DNA of 64,000 bases from Pacificispira sp002696645 (GTDB lineage: Bacteria > Pseudomonadota > Alphaproteobacteria > UBA8366 > Aestuariispiraceae): NCBI RefSeq assembly GCF_048892425.1, contig NZ_JBLZHU010000004.1, positions 310,001-374,000 of the forward strand, read 5' to 3'. Shown in pieces: positions 17,941 to 27,283 of the stretch (position 1 is the stretch's first letter; every line of letters starts with the position of its first letter). The position numbers and the translations under genes are program-made. Under the pieces are notes generated by a model. The model did not search any database, was not told the origin of the DNA, and saw only the letters and a list, made by a program, of their open reading frames with translations.

Positions 17941-18540
17941 CTATTGCTTCAAAAACCAGGCCATCAGCCGAAGGCCGTCAGGGCCACTTTTTTCAGGGTG
18001 AAACTGACATCCGACAACATTGTCACGTCGGACAGCAACAGCGATTTCAACGCCATTCACCATAACCGTTGCCGCGACATCTCTGGGCATATCAGCCTCA
18101 AAACCATAGGAATGCACGAAGTACATCATACGATCGATCGGCATGTCCCCGGCAGTATCAGTGGGCATCATCTGACGCCAGCCAACATTTGGTATCCGCG
18201 TTTCATCGCCGGCCGGCAGACGCCTGACATGCCCTGGAATGATGTCCAACCCCGCATGCATTCCAAATTCGTCGCTGTCGGTCGCCAGCAGTTGCATTCC
18301 CAAACAAATTCCCAACAGGGGCGCACCTTTTTTCACCGCCTCGTGAAGGGCTTCGGGTAAGCCCTGACTGTCCAGTTTCGACATGGCGTCGGCAAACGCC
18401 CCGACCCCGGGCAAGATGATACTGTCTGCAGACGCTATAACTTGGGGATCAGAAGAAATCTGGTGGGGTTCATCCAAGTGCTTCAAGGCATGGGAAATAC
18501 TGAAAATGTTCCCACGGCCATAATCAACAATCGTAATCAT
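17941..18540 (-). CDS. hisH: HisH-like glutaminase subunit 1 (amidation module)
   Basis: A 199-residue class I glutamine amidotransferase. The nucleophile Cys79 is in LLGICLGMQLL and the His-Glu pair is in CQFHPEKSG near the C-terminus; the oxyanion region LPGVGAF is intact. It hydrolyses glutamine and passes ammonia to HisF. Because no other histidine biosynthesis gene is near and a PseA-type amidotransferase follows within two genes, its role is ammonia supply for sugar amidation, as for HisH2 in Pseudomonas O-antigen loci (established). Its start overlaps the hisF stop by ATGA, so the two subunits are translationally coupled. Confidence 0.9.
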   Translation of the reverse strand: MITIVDYGRGNIFSISHALKHLDEPHQISSDPQVIASADSIILPGVGAFADAMSKLDSQGLPEALHEAVKKGAPLLGICLGMQLLATDSDEFGMHAGLDIIPGHVRRLPAGDETRIPNVGWRQMMPTDTAGDMPIDRMMYFVHSYGFEADMPRDVAATVMVNGVEIAVAVRRDNVVGCQFHPEKSGPDGLRLMAWFLKQ

Positions 18541-19361
18541 GGCCTTCCCTCTCCTGAGGCACCAGCCCCTACATCCTGCCCATGAGCCATATCGGGGGGC
18601 TCACGCACGGGAATGTCCTGGTCAGCAAGCCATTTCTTCAAAGATACGGGCGTTTCAATTTCATAATGAAACAGGCTGGCGCAACAGACCGCATCGACCT
18701 GATCTCCCTGCACCAGATTTTTCACATGATCCTTGCTTCCCGCACCGCCACACGCAATGACAGGAACCTGAACACAAGATCGGACCGCCTGCGTTAAAGC
18801 ATGATCAAAACCTTTCTTCGTGCCCTCCATGTCAACTGAAGTCACCAGGATTTCTCCAGCCCCCAGAGATTCAGCTTCTTGAACCCATTCGATAACATCG
18901 CGCCCGGTCTGCTCTCGACCATTATCAGTCAACACTTCCCACTTCCCCGCGCCGCGACTCTTCGCCTCTATCGAGAGCACAATGCACTGACTGCCGAAGG
19001 CTTCGCTCGCCTGTCGAATGAATTGTGGGTTACGAGCCGCAGCTGTGTTGATCGCAACCTTATCAGCGCCACTGCGTAAAGCCGTTGTGATATCGTCCAG
19101 GCTTCGCAACCCCCCCCCAACGGTCAGAGGGACAAAGATATCCGATGCGGCATCCTTTACTTCATCGAAAATGTTGTTTCGCCCATACAAGGACGCGACA
19201 ACATCCATATAGATGATCTCATCAATGCCCTGATCATAATATCGTTGCGCCAGGCTCTTGGGCTTACCGACAATGCGCAGTCCTTCAAGGTGAATGCCCT
19301 TGATGACATTCGGTCCCTTGATATCCAATCGGGCAATTAATCGAACAGGCGGGCGGGTCAT
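18537..19361 (-). CDS. hisF: HisF-like synthase subunit 1 (amidation module)
   Basis: A 274-residue TIM-barrel partner of HisH. The N-terminal LIARLDIKG keeps an aspartate (Asp13) at the position of HisF Asp11, but the second catalytic position, an Asp in true HisF, reads Glu in VLSIEAKS, so normal imidazole-glycerol-phosphate synthesis is doubtful. The phosphate-site glycines in TVGGGLRS and ACGGAGS are kept. The segment GIHLEGLRIVGKP and YMDVVASLYGRN is shared with sugar-locus HisF proteins. It should channel ammonia to the amidotransferase at 15608-16861. The C-terminal tail (REPPDMAHGQDVGAG) is long and low in structure. Confidence 0.88.
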   Translation of the reverse strand: MTRPPVRLIARLDIKGPNVIKGIHLEGLRIVGKPKSLAQRYYDQGIDEIIYMDVVASLYGRNNIFDEVKDAASDIFVPLTVGGGLRSLDDITTALRSGADKVAINTAAARNPQFIRQASEAFGSQCIVLSIEAKSRGAGKWEVLTDNGREQTGRDVIEWVQEAESLGAGEILVTSVDMEGTKKGFDHALTQAVRSCVQVPVIACGGAGSKDHVKNLVQGDQVDAVCCASLFHYEIETPVSLKKWLADQDIPVREPPDMAHGQDVGAGASGEGRP

Positions 19362-19425
19362 GAGGCTCCACTTTCTACTTCAGACACCATTCATAAAGCG
19401 CGACGAGAGAGACAGAGGAATGCTC

Positions 19426-20586
19426 TCACCAAGGGTTTACGAATTTTGCGGTATCATCTGCAAAACTTTTGTTCAAAAGAGACTTCAGATCATCCTGATC
19501 CAGAATTGCATTCGCTATGCGGCTGGCCGCCGCCCCGTCGCCATACGGATAGGAGGCTGCATTTTGGTTTGAGTGACCTGCCAGTATCTCATTAAGCTGA
19601 TCAATGATTTGCGGCACATCACTCTCGCAATTACGGACATTTGGTCCTTGCAGCCGACCCAATTGACGGTTTCCAACATTAATTACGGGCAGACCAAACA
19701 AGGGTGCCTCAATGATACCACTGGACGAGTTCCCAATCATCACCGCGGCATGGCGCATTGCATTTACGTATAAATGTGCGCCCAGGGTTGCCCGAAAAAC
19801 AGTATTGGGCGCTTGCTGACAAAACCCTGTCATAAGCGCCATCAGCTCGTTTCCGCCCGGATCCGAATTGGGGGCTGTTATAATCGTCGGTGGACCTGCC
19901 GTTTGGGTCAAAGCCTCCACAACAGATTTTCCAGCATGAAGCATGTCGGTTGAATTGGTTTCGGGATGAACTGTCACCAATCTTAAAGGACCATTATCCA
20001 AAAGACCCAATTCCTGAAAGAAGTCCACCCTGGGGATTTGATCGACCATCAGCATCGTATCCAGGCCTGGCGCGCCCGTGATCACAATACGCGAGGCTTC
20101 CTCCCCCATCTGACATACACGACCAGCCGCATCGGCGTTGGATACACAATGCAGATGTGACAGTTTGGTCATGGCATGGCGCAGCCTGTCATCCATCGCC
20201 CCCTCAGTCCTTTCCCCACCATGCAGATGAATGATGGGAATATTGAAGGGTATCGCCGCAACAGCTGTTGGAAACATATCCATGCGATCACCGGTCACAA
20301 GAATCCCATCAGGACGCAGTCGCGCATACAAGTCTGCACTGTTGGCTTGAATCTGGCTCATAGCCTGAACAACGTACGAACCATAATGACCGCCAATATC
20401 CGCACCAAACTGATGTGTTTGCGCGCCCTTGGGGATCTGGGACTTTACATAATCGCTGTTGGGGCAATGCATACCCGTAATTCCAACATGCAATTCGATG
20501 CGCCCAGTTTCAATCAGCGCCGACCAGACTGGCTTCAGAATGCCAACATCCGCCCGACTGCTGGTGATGCTCAATAATCTGATCAT
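19426..20586 (-). CDS. legG: LegG/NeuC-type hydrolysing nucleotide-HexNAc 2-epimerase
   Basis: A 386-residue UDP- or GDP-sugar 2-epimerase with concomitant hydrolysis. The start TSSRADVGILKPVW, the GITGMHC strand, VTGDRMDMFP, HLHGGERTEGAMDD, ITGAPGLD and the late NSSSGIIEAPLFGLPVINVG are NeuC/LegG hallmarks. In legionaminic acid synthesis it converts the 2,4-diacetamido sugar nucleotide to the manno sugar used by LegI, the product of the gene 40 bp upstream at 20627-21640. The run LegC, LegH-like, LegI, LegG in this order supports the assignment. True NeuC (UDP-GlcNAc) activity is the alternative. Confidence 0.88.
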   Translation of the reverse strand: MIRLLSITSSRADVGILKPVWSALIETGRIELHVGITGMHCPNSDYVKSQIPKGAQTHQFGADIGGHYGSYVVQAMSQIQANSADLYARLRPDGILVTGDRMDMFPTAVAAIPFNIPIIHLHGGERTEGAMDDRLRHAMTKLSHLHCVSNADAAGRVCQMGEEASRIVITGAPGLDTMLMVDQIPRVDFFQELGLLDNGPLRLVTVHPETNSTDMLHAGKSVVEALTQTAGPPTIITAPNSDPGGNELMALMTGFCQQAPNTVFRATLGAHLYVNAMRHAAVMIGNSSSGIIEAPLFGLPVINVGNRQLGRLQGPNVRNCESDVPQIIDQLNEILAGHSNQNAASYPYGDGAAASRIANAILDQDDLKSLLNKSFADDTAKFVNPW

Positions 20587-20626
20587 GAAACAGGACCCGC
20601 TTCACACCTGATGCAGAATTGTTTTC

Positions 20627-21640
20627 TCAAGTTGATTTCAAGTCCGTTTCCAAGAGAGCCTGCCCTTCTCGCACGTCCTTTAGCAGGGCCTTGCCCATAA
20701 TTGGAAAATAGGGAGATAGGCCCGTATTGGGCCGCATTAAACAGATATCTGCTTCGGTTAAGACTGTTCCTGCTGCCAAAGGGCGACGCGCATGCCAGCT
20801 GCGCCGCACCAATGCGGCGACTTTCTCCTCTTCCACAGATGGTTTCTTCACCCCATCGCCAAGAGAATCCGCCGTGCGACGCACCGCCGAAATCATCTGA
20901 CTTAACGAGTCCGGTTCCAAGGATGCAAGATGATCTGGTCCGGGCAAGCCACGATCCAGGGTGAAATGCTTTTCTATCACCGTCGCCCCCAACGCTGTCG
21001 CAGCAATGGGAATATGTATGCCATCCGAGTGATCTGAATACCCAACTGGTCGGCCAAACCGATCCCGCAGACTGGCGATCGCCCGCAAGTTCAGGACATG
21101 CTCTGGCGCAGGATATAAAGATGTACAATGCAGCAATGTAACCGGCCCCGAATCGGCGCGCGTCAAGGTCTCAAGCGCCTGCTCGATTTCATCGATTGTC
21201 GCCATTCCTGTCGATAGAATTATCGGCACTCCAAAGGATGCCGCCTGTATCAGCGCCGGTGCATTGGTCAATTCACCAGACGCGATTTTGATGCAATCCA
21301 TGCCATTTTCTATGAAACGGGCTATACGCCGCTCATCAAACGCCGTGCACAGAAACTTTATGCCATGGGCTTTGCAACATTGCGCCAGATCATCAAATGC
21401 GGCTTCGTCCAGTTCCATGCTTTTAAGCAAGGTCCGCTGGTCCGACACACCGGTATTCCGGGACTGATAATCAGCCGTTTTGGTATCTGATGCCACCAGC
21501 GTTTGCGAGTCAAACGCCTGAAATTTTACATAATCCGCACCCGCCTTTGCGGCGGCGGCAACCATTTCCCGGGCGCGCTGCAAGCTGCCATTATGATTTA
21601 CACCGGCTTCGGCGATGATGATGGGATAGTCTGATGTCAT
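20627..21640 (-). CDS. legI: NeuB-family nonulosonic acid synthase 2 (LegI candidate)
   Basis: A 337-residue synthase using PEP and a manno-configured hexose. It reads IIIAEAGVNHNGSLQRAREM, VKFQAFDSQTLV, STGMATIDEIEQALE, LLHCTSLYPAPE, VGYSDHSDGIHIPIAA and VIEKHFTLDRGLPGPDH, a near-textbook NeuB/LegI pattern, and ends in a SAF domain with the conserved RRSWHARRPLAAGTVLTE and MGKALLKDV. It overlaps the acyltransferase stop by ATGA and is followed by legG, matching a legionaminic acid block. It is the most typical of the three NeuB paralogues. Confidence 0.9.
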   Translation of the reverse strand: MTSDYPIIIAEAGVNHNGSLQRAREMVAAAAKAGADYVKFQAFDSQTLVASDTKTADYQSRNTGVSDQRTLLKSMELDEAAFDDLAQCCKAHGIKFLCTAFDERRIARFIENGMDCIKIASGELTNAPALIQAASFGVPIILSTGMATIDEIEQALETLTRADSGPVTLLHCTSLYPAPEHVLNLRAIASLRDRFGRPVGYSDHSDGIHIPIAATALGATVIEKHFTLDRGLPGPDHLASLEPDSLSQMISAVRRTADSLGDGVKKPSVEEEKVAALVRRSWHARRPLAAGTVLTEADICLMRPNTGLSPYFPIMGKALLKDVREGQALLETDLKST

Positions 21641-22236
21641 GTAATTAAACCACGGGTCAATGCAGCAACCATCGCGTTATCAGGCACGGTCGTGTTTGGC
21701 AGAATGACGGAACCCGCCCCAATCATACAGCAGGACCCTATTTTTGCCCCCCCAAGAATGATCGCTCCTGGCGCAATATGGCTTCCGGCTCCAATCGCGC
21801 AATCATGTTCGATAATGGCTGCTGAATTCAAAATAACCCCTTCACCCAGGGATGCCCCCACATTCACGACGGCGCCTGCAAAGACCAAGGCACCTTGCGC
21901 AACATTTGCATCCTGGCTGATACTTGCTGTGGGATGGCAGCGCGACAAAGCAACCAGGCCCAAAGACTTGCATTTCTCCATAAGCAGCCGACGGTGAAGC
22001 AATTGCGCTGGCGTAACGCCCCCCAGGCCAAGCACAAACGTGCCACTTGTGACCTGATTTGACCAATCCTGTTCCGTCAAATGCGGTGCGGAAATCCATG
22101 TCTGTGGTTTCAAGTCGGAATAGGCGACAATACGATCCCCATTTAAAGTGAGAATCTCCGCCACTACACGGGCGTGTTGACCCGCTCCGACCAACAGGCA
22201 ATCGGTCAAGAATGCGCTCCAACCGTTTTGTGCCAT
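21637..22236 (-). CDS. legH: NeuD/LegH-type sugar acyltransferase 2
   Basis: Up to 199 residues of the left-handed beta-helix acyltransferase family. The N-terminal DCLLVGAGQHARVVAEI is the NeuD/PglD nucleotide-like domain, and repeats such as AQGALVFAGAVVNVGASLG and IGAGSHIAPGAIILG form the coil; the catalytic His of the family fits IIEHDCAIG. The start is uncertain: ATG 22236 lacks a well placed Shine-Dalgarno, whereas TTG 22209 has GGAG seven bases upstream and overlaps the aminotransferase stop as TTGA. Between legC and legI it should acetylate the 4-amino group made by LegC. Confidence 0.86.
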   Translation of the reverse strand: MAQNGWSAFLTDCLLVGAGQHARVVAEILTLNGDRIVAYSDLKPQTWISAPHLTEQDWSNQVTSGTFVLGLGGVTPAQLLHRRLLMEKCKSLGLVALSRCHPTASISQDANVAQGALVFAGAVVNVGASLGEGVILNSAAIIEHDCAIGAGSHIAPGAIILGGAKIGSCCMIGAGSVILPNTTVPDNAMVAALTRGLIT

Positions 22237-23345
22237 TCACCCAACAGGGCAATAACATTTTCCTGCTGTTCTTCCGTTAAATGGCTGCTGCAGGGTAAAG
22301 CGACAACACGGCCGGATATTTCGCGACAATTCTTTAAGTCTGATCTCTGAATATCTTGAAAGGCCGGTTCAGATGCCAAGGACCGCCAGAAAATCCGAAC
22401 CTGAACGCGGTTCTTATCCATGAATTCAATCAGGCTGCAGGCATGAGCCTCAGATTTTGCCAGGCCACAATACATCCAACAATTCGACGTCGCCCAAGGC
22501 ATATGCGGGATTGTTTCAAGACACCCTGATTGTTCCAGATAGGCGGTGTATCGATCTGAAATACGCTTTTTGCTTTCCAGCATCTCGTCCAGACGCTCCA
22601 ACTGGGCCAAGCCAATACCAGCGGCCAGGTTCGTCATTCGATGATTATAGCCAATGACCTTGTAACGATAATTGGGTCCCTGACTATTAACGCTGTGCAA
22701 ACGCATCACTTCGGCGATGTCATCATTATCGGTAAGCACCATGCCGCCACCGCCTGTCGTCAATGTCTTGTTGCCATTGAAACTGATCGCGGAAACTTTC
22801 CCGTGTCCACCAACAGGCTTTCCCTTATAGGAACTGCCAATTGCACCCGCTGCATCCTCTATCATGGCAATGCCATACCGATTGCAGACATCCATAAGCG
22901 CATCCATATCTGCCGGATGACCAAATGGGTGAACCGCGATCGCGGCTGTGATGCGGGAGGGACCCTCTCTATCCGCCTGCAGGATTTTTTCCAGATCTAC
23001 CGGGTCCAGACCAAACCCATCACGCGTAACATCCGCAAGGATAATCTCCGCCCCAATATGGGCCACGGCAGAAGCTGTTGCTGCAAAAGTCCAATCAGGA
23101 ACGACAACCTTATCCCCTGACTTTATGCCTGAACCGATAAGCCCCAGTTCTATAGCCGCGGTTCCGCTGGATGTCGCGACAGCGTGCTTCCGACCCAGCC
23201 GTTTCGAGATTTTTTCCTCGAACTCGCCGACAAAAGGTCCGGCAGAGGATATCCAGTTATCTGAAATACATTGACGGATATAGTCTTGCTCATTCCCCCG
23301 CAGATCGGGAGAACTCAAAAGAATATCATAGGGTCCCATTGTCAT
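22206..23345 (-). CDS. legC: LegC-type sugar aminotransferase
   Basis: A 379-residue DegT-family PLP enzyme. LegC-like marks are SPDLRGNEQDYI, the CISDNWISSAGPFV segment, SSGTAAIELGLI, VPDWTFAATASAVAHIGAE and the PLP lysine near residue 193 in FNGNKTLTTGGGGM, plus HPFGHPADMD. It would aminate the 4-keto sugar nucleotide produced by LegB. A GGTGA run precedes the ATG. It heads the compact legC, acyltransferase, legI, legG block and lies 52 bp after the PtmE-like gene. It differs clearly from the other two aminotransferases in the window. Confidence 0.9.
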   Translation of the reverse strand: MTMGPYDILLSSPDLRGNEQDYIRQCISDNWISSAGPFVGEFEEKISKRLGRKHAVATSSGTAAIELGLIGSGIKSGDKVVVPDWTFAATASAVAHIGAEIILADVTRDGFGLDPVDLEKILQADREGPSRITAAIAVHPFGHPADMDALMDVCNRYGIAMIEDAAGAIGSSYKGKPVGGHGKVSAISFNGNKTLTTGGGGMVLTDNDDIAEVMRLHSVNSQGPNYRYKVIGYNHRMTNLAAGIGLAQLERLDEMLESKKRISDRYTAYLEQSGCLETIPHMPWATSNCWMYCGLAKSEAHACSLIEFMDKNRVQVRIFWRSLASEPAFQDIQRSDLKNCREISGRVVALPCSSHLTEEQQENVIALLGEWHKTVGAHS

Positions 23346-23397
23346 ATTTTCACCGTTTTAGAGGGCTGGACCAAATGCTGACGGTCCTTTGAGAGTA

Positions 23398-24465
23398 TCA
23401 GGCGTCATTCTCATTGATCGCTTTATCAGCCTTGGCAAAATCTTCTGGTGTTCCAACATCCGTCCAATACTCATGGATAGGAAAAACACCGACAGACATA
23501 CCCAAACTCTTTCCGCGATGGATCAGATCAGGCATATCGATGACTTCATCCTTTGCCACAAGATTACACAGGTTCCGGCTGAAAATATTAATCCCAGCAG
23601 ACACAAAATGGCGCAAAGTGGGCTTTTCATCTATGCTGTTAAAGCTGCCATTCTCCGCATATTGAATGACACCAAAAGGAATTTTGACTTCGTGCATTGC
23701 GGCCGCAACCGTTGCTTCATTTCCATGATCTTGATGAAAATTCATAAAAGTATCGAAATCCAGCTGGGTTAAAATATCGCCATTAACGACAAGCAGATCT
23801 AAAAAATCGTTGTCTGGAATCAAGCTTATAGAACCAGCTGTTCCCAACGGATACTCTTCGTGCAAAATATTGACCTGAGTTTTATTGTCTCGGTTTGCAA
23901 CAAATTCTTCTATTTTTTCGGGCAGATAATGAACAGACAGCCAGACTTTCGATACGCCGCTTCTCTCCAGCCGCTCCAGTATGTAATCAAGAATAGGTCG
24001 GCCTCCGATAGGCAGCAGGGGTTTGGGAACATCTCGGGTTTTTGACCCCAATCGCTTTCCGAAACCACCAGCCTGAACCAATGCATGAACATTACGATGC
24101 AAGGCAGCATGCCGATTGCCAGGAACGATTATTTCGCACAACCGCCCGGTGTCATCGACGATCGGAAGGAACGGGACGTTGCTTTCAATCGCATTCAACT
24201 GTGCCAGATTTGCGTCATCAGCCCCCTGTTTCCCCAGGCGCATCGACACATGCATCGCGACTTCAACCGCGTCAGACAATGCATGCCCCCGCAAAAGCCC
24301 CCGTCTGATGTCACCATCCGTTACCGTTCCCAGAACCTGGTGATTATCATTTACGACAATCTGGAACTTGTCCCTGACAGGCAACCGATCGATACGGCTC
24401 ATCACATCCCGGATGGGCAAAGTGGGCGGGCACACATAGAGCTGAAAATCTAGAATCGTGACCAT
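23398..24465 (-). CDS. ptmE: CBS-domain sugar-1-phosphate nucleotidyltransferase (PtmE-like)
   Basis: A 355-residue protein with two N-terminal CBS motifs (about residues 8-115, with LGTVTDGDIRRGLLRG in the first) and a nucleotidyltransferase domain from about 122, marked by VQAGGFGKRLGSKTRDVPKP, LLVVNGDILTQ and the C-terminal YWTDVGTPEDF. This layout matches PtmE, the glucosamine-1-phosphate guanylyltransferase of the Campylobacter legionaminic pathway (established there). It would therefore make a GDP-activated precursor for LegB and LegC. CBS domains could let adenine nucleotides control flux. It abuts the capsule-type gene upstream by 3 bp. Confidence 0.86.
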   Translation of the reverse strand: MVTILDFQLYVCPPTLPIRDVMSRIDRLPVRDKFQIVVNDNHQVLGTVTDGDIRRGLLRGHALSDAVEVAMHVSMRLGKQGADDANLAQLNAIESNVPFLPIVDDTGRLCEIIVPGNRHAALHRNVHALVQAGGFGKRLGSKTRDVPKPLLPIGGRPILDYILERLERSGVSKVWLSVHYLPEKIEEFVANRDNKTQVNILHEEYPLGTAGSISLIPDNDFLDLLVVNGDILTQLDFDTFMNFHQDHGNEATVAAAMHEVKIPFGVIQYAENGSFNSIDEKPTLRHFVSAGINIFSRNLCNLVAKDEVIDMPDLIHRGKSLGMSVGVFPIHEYWTDVGTPEDFAKADKAINENDA

Positions 24466-24468
24466 GTC

Positions 24469-26019
24469 TTATGCCGCCGATTTTGCCTTGAAGCGACGAA
24501 GCTGACTGGCTCTGACTTCTGATAAAAGCTCAATCGCTCTATCGATCTCTTTCGGGTCAACCTCCATCACTTTACCCCCAAAATACGGCACGCCTTCGGC
24601 CTGATAGGATTTGGCGATCAAAGAACCATGGAAGCGTGCGGCATCCTTTTTGATCTGAAGCTTTTCTTCCTCATCCAGATCTTTGATAAGCCATTGCAGC
24701 TTCTGTGGCATATCCAGGAAGCTTTCAAATCTGGTTATGCTTGGAATAGGGGTGAATTCACTGTGCGATGAAAAGAGCATTGCCCGCTTCCCCATATAAG
24801 CCGCCTCAAGGCTGGCCGTCGAATTGAGGGACACTACGCCATTCGATTGACGCACAACATCAATTCCGCGCACCGCAGGATCGACAAAAACCACATTTGG
24901 CAATCGTAAAAGATCCTTATAGAAGGATACGGCCCGGGTGCCGATCCGCATATGCTCCTTCAGGGCCAGGGTCGCACCAACCGGCAGGGCCATGGCAACC
25001 TGTTGCACCATGGCTTTGGTATCTGAAAATTCCTTGGATAAGGTTTGGACCGTATATTCTGGATCCAATGACAATGGAAAGAAGAGGATTTTGCCTTTGA
25101 TATCGGATAGGTCTGTCTTGTTACGCATCATAAACCGATAACATAGATACCCATTGATGCGCGCCTTGATCACCGCCGCGTAACTCAACCGTTTACCTCG
25201 TTTGCGCGCGCGCAGGTCTTGCAGCAGAAACTCGATCCGTATGATTGTGTTTTTCAGCAGATCAACTGCCACCGCCTTTAATCCATAGGTTTGACGCAGT
25301 TGGTCCTGGTGCTGCCGTGGCCCATCGGGCGTGACCAGCGCACTCTCGTCCACCAGAGGCATCTCTGGAGTCTGTGCGAATGTTTCCTGGTTCCATTCTG
25401 ATCCAACATAGGCGTCACTGGCCCATGTCATACCCGCCTTGATCCTGGTTCCTCGTGCAAATGTAATAGGGATTTTCAGATCATTTGCCAGTTCGGCCAA
25501 AACAGCACCCTGCATGTCCATACTGCGGCTCAAAATCAGGTCCACCCCCTCCTGTTTCAGAAGAGTCTCATAGGTTTCCATATGCCGGTTCACAGATACG
25601 ATATGCTCTAACAGGTCCAATCGTTCCGGATTACGAAACGGGCTATAGGGAGTCTGATTCACAAGATTAACCGCAACCCCGCGGTCCTGCTGCAAAATGT
25701 CCCGGATGTAACTGATCTGCATACGGGACTCATAGCCTTGCGCAATTGCTATTTCTTCTTCATCGGACCGCCGCGCGGATGATAATTCCAGAATATCTTC
25801 CATGGCCACATAACGATCATCCTCTGTCAGCCACTGGCGAATTTCTGCTTCCCTGGACCGCCCGCCCAAAACAAGAAATCTCGTCCCGTACGCCGCGCGC
25901 ACACGATCAATCAGTGGACGGTTTAACCAATCGAAAACAACCAGCGTGTTGATTAGAATACATTTGGGCGGTAAATCAGAAAAAGAATAACCACCTGCCA
26001 TTGCGTTCACTTCTGTCAT
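24469..26019 (-). CDS. Capsule-type surface carbohydrate biosynthesis protein
   Basis: About 516 residues from ATG 26019, which has AGGAAG some 11 bases upstream; a TTG at 26049 overlapping the preceding stop would add ten residues. The C-terminal half has ILFFPLSLDPEYTVQTLSK, LALKEHMRIGTR, and NGVVSLNSTASLEAAYMGKR, the pattern of KpsC/KpsS-like and related GT-B capsule transferases, in which the NST-EA motif binds the nucleotide sugar. The N-terminal half (ILINTLVVFDWLNRPLIDRV) resembles the acceptor-side domain. No membrane helices are visible. A CMP-nonulosonate transferase is plausible but unproven. Partner of the next gene upstream, which it nearly overlaps. Confidence 0.65.
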   Translation of the reverse strand: MTEVNAMAGGYSFSDLPPKCILINTLVVFDWLNRPLIDRVRAAYGTRFLVLGGRSREAEIRQWLTEDDRYVAMEDILELSSARRSDEEEIAIAQGYESRMQISYIRDILQQDRGVAVNLVNQTPYSPFRNPERLDLLEHIVSVNRHMETYETLLKQEGVDLILSRSMDMQGAVLAELANDLKIPITFARGTRIKAGMTWASDAYVGSEWNQETFAQTPEMPLVDESALVTPDGPRQHQDQLRQTYGLKAVAVDLLKNTIIRIEFLLQDLRARKRGKRLSYAAVIKARINGYLCYRFMMRNKTDLSDIKGKILFFPLSLDPEYTVQTLSKEFSDTKAMVQQVAMALPVGATLALKEHMRIGTRAVSFYKDLLRLPNVVFVDPAVRGIDVVRQSNGVVSLNSTASLEAAYMGKRAMLFSSHSEFTPIPSITRFESFLDMPQKLQWLIKDLDEEEKLQIKKDAARFHGSLIAKSYQAEGVPYFGGKVMEVDPKEIDRAIELLSEVRASQLRRFKAKSAA

Positions 26020-26045
26020 TGAAAACAGCTTCCTATCGAATGCAG

Positions 26046-27251
26046 TCAAACTGGCTGCGGGGTTTTGATAATATCTGAAACAGACGCATTGTGAGTGAGA
26101 AGGTCACACAAAGCCGGATCAATTGGATGCGTAACAGAATTGTTTCTCGTCATAGTATCAGACCGGGCAAGAACCGATTGCACAACATTACGAAAAGCAG
26201 TGCGATCCAGGTTTACGAAATGGTCGACCAATTCCGGTCGCATCGACCCATCCTTAGTCAATGCCAGGGCTTTATCAGTATAACCGGAAAACTCTATGGT
26301 CGGGACGCCCATTCCTTTGGCGATGGATAACGTCGTGCTGTAGTAACTGGCAACGAACAACCGGGACCGGGACGCAAGAACAGCTGGATGCAGATAGGAT
26401 ACGATGATGGATTTCCCCCGATAGCGCATCAACGCATCCTTAAGGACCTCCCTATTGGTAATAACATGCGGCTTCAGGAAAATCGGCCGTCCCTCCCCGA
26501 CTTCCAGCAATGTTTCAATTGTCTTATGAAACAGTTCCAGTTGAATAGACTCTGAAATCAGGAAGTCCAGTTTCCCGAAATAACCCAGCATGAATGTCAG
26601 TATTTCTGATTTTGGCGCAACACCAGCCCGATCAAAATCCTGATTCAGATAACCATCTGAATGGGCCTCTACAAAATCTGTCCAGGCCTTTGTTCTGAAC
26701 ACTGGTGGATGGAAAAGGGTTGGGGGCGCGGTTTCAGAATCCAGAAGAATTCCGCTGGCTTCCATGTGCCGAAAACCGACGGACATACAGGCTGCAGGTT
26801 TGGCTAACAGGGGCTTCCGCACCCGTTCTATACTATCGATTTCTGACTCTTTCTGAGAATGACCAATAGGCGTTTGTTCGAACTTAAACGTCCTGTTGCG
26901 CGCAACATAGTATAGCATTCGAAATGGCCAGACATCCAGAATCCCAAAATGTATTATGGTCAATTGACCTATTCGTGCAGCAAAGAAAAACTTAAGGATC
27001 AACGGCAAGAAAAGAAGTCGCGATAGCAGGCGTGCCGGTAGTGTGCGCGATTTCGCCCCGATGAAACAAAACTCTCCGACAGATTGAATGGCGTCATACA
27101 GCACCGTGTTCAGGCAAATTTCATCATAGGTGAACTGGCTGGACGTATAGAATCGTATTGGCCCTGTTTCAGCGGTGCGATGCAACTCCATAACAAGCGG
27201 TAATATCGTATCGGTACTGATCAATTTATTATTAATGAAAACGGCAATCAT
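26046..27251 (-). CDS. Glycosyltransferase-like protein of unknown specificity
   Basis: A 401-residue protein that I do not recognise firmly. The start MIAVFINNKLISTDTILPLV suggests a Rossmann-type first strand, and later PIFLKPHVITNREVL, VSYLHPAVLASRSRLFVASYYS and GMGVPTIEFSGYTDKAL resemble the nucleotide-binding half of GT-B enzymes of the polysialyl- or capsule-transferase kind. A hydrophobic stretch near residues 75-93 (LLFLPLILKFFFAARI) may be a buried helix or membrane contact. It lies between hisF2 and the capsule-type gene in one direction. A role in transferring or assembling the nonulosonate chain is inference from context. Confidence 0.6.
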   Translation of the reverse strand: MIAVFINNKLISTDTILPLVMELHRTAETGPIRFYTSSQFTYDEICLNTVLYDAIQSVGEFCFIGAKSRTLPARLLSRLLFLPLILKFFFAARIGQLTIIHFGILDVWPFRMLYYVARNRTFKFEQTPIGHSQKESEIDSIERVRKPLLAKPAACMSVGFRHMEASGILLDSETAPPTLFHPPVFRTKAWTDFVEAHSDGYLNQDFDRAGVAPKSEILTFMLGYFGKLDFLISESIQLELFHKTIETLLEVGEGRPIFLKPHVITNREVLKDALMRYRGKSIIVSYLHPAVLASRSRLFVASYYSTTLSIAKGMGVPTIEFSGYTDKALALTKDGSMRPELVDHFVNLDRTAFRNVVQSVLARSDTMTRNNSVTHPIDPALCDLLTHNASVSDIIKTPQPV

Positions 27252-27283
27252 CTAAATACCTTTACTAGAATTGACTGATACCC

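Noticed and set aside
17941..19361. hisH-hisF read as histidine biosynthesis genes
   Set aside because: No other his genes are near, a PseA-type amidotransferase is linked, and the HisF second catalytic position reads Glu instead of Asp. Amidation of sugars is the better reading.
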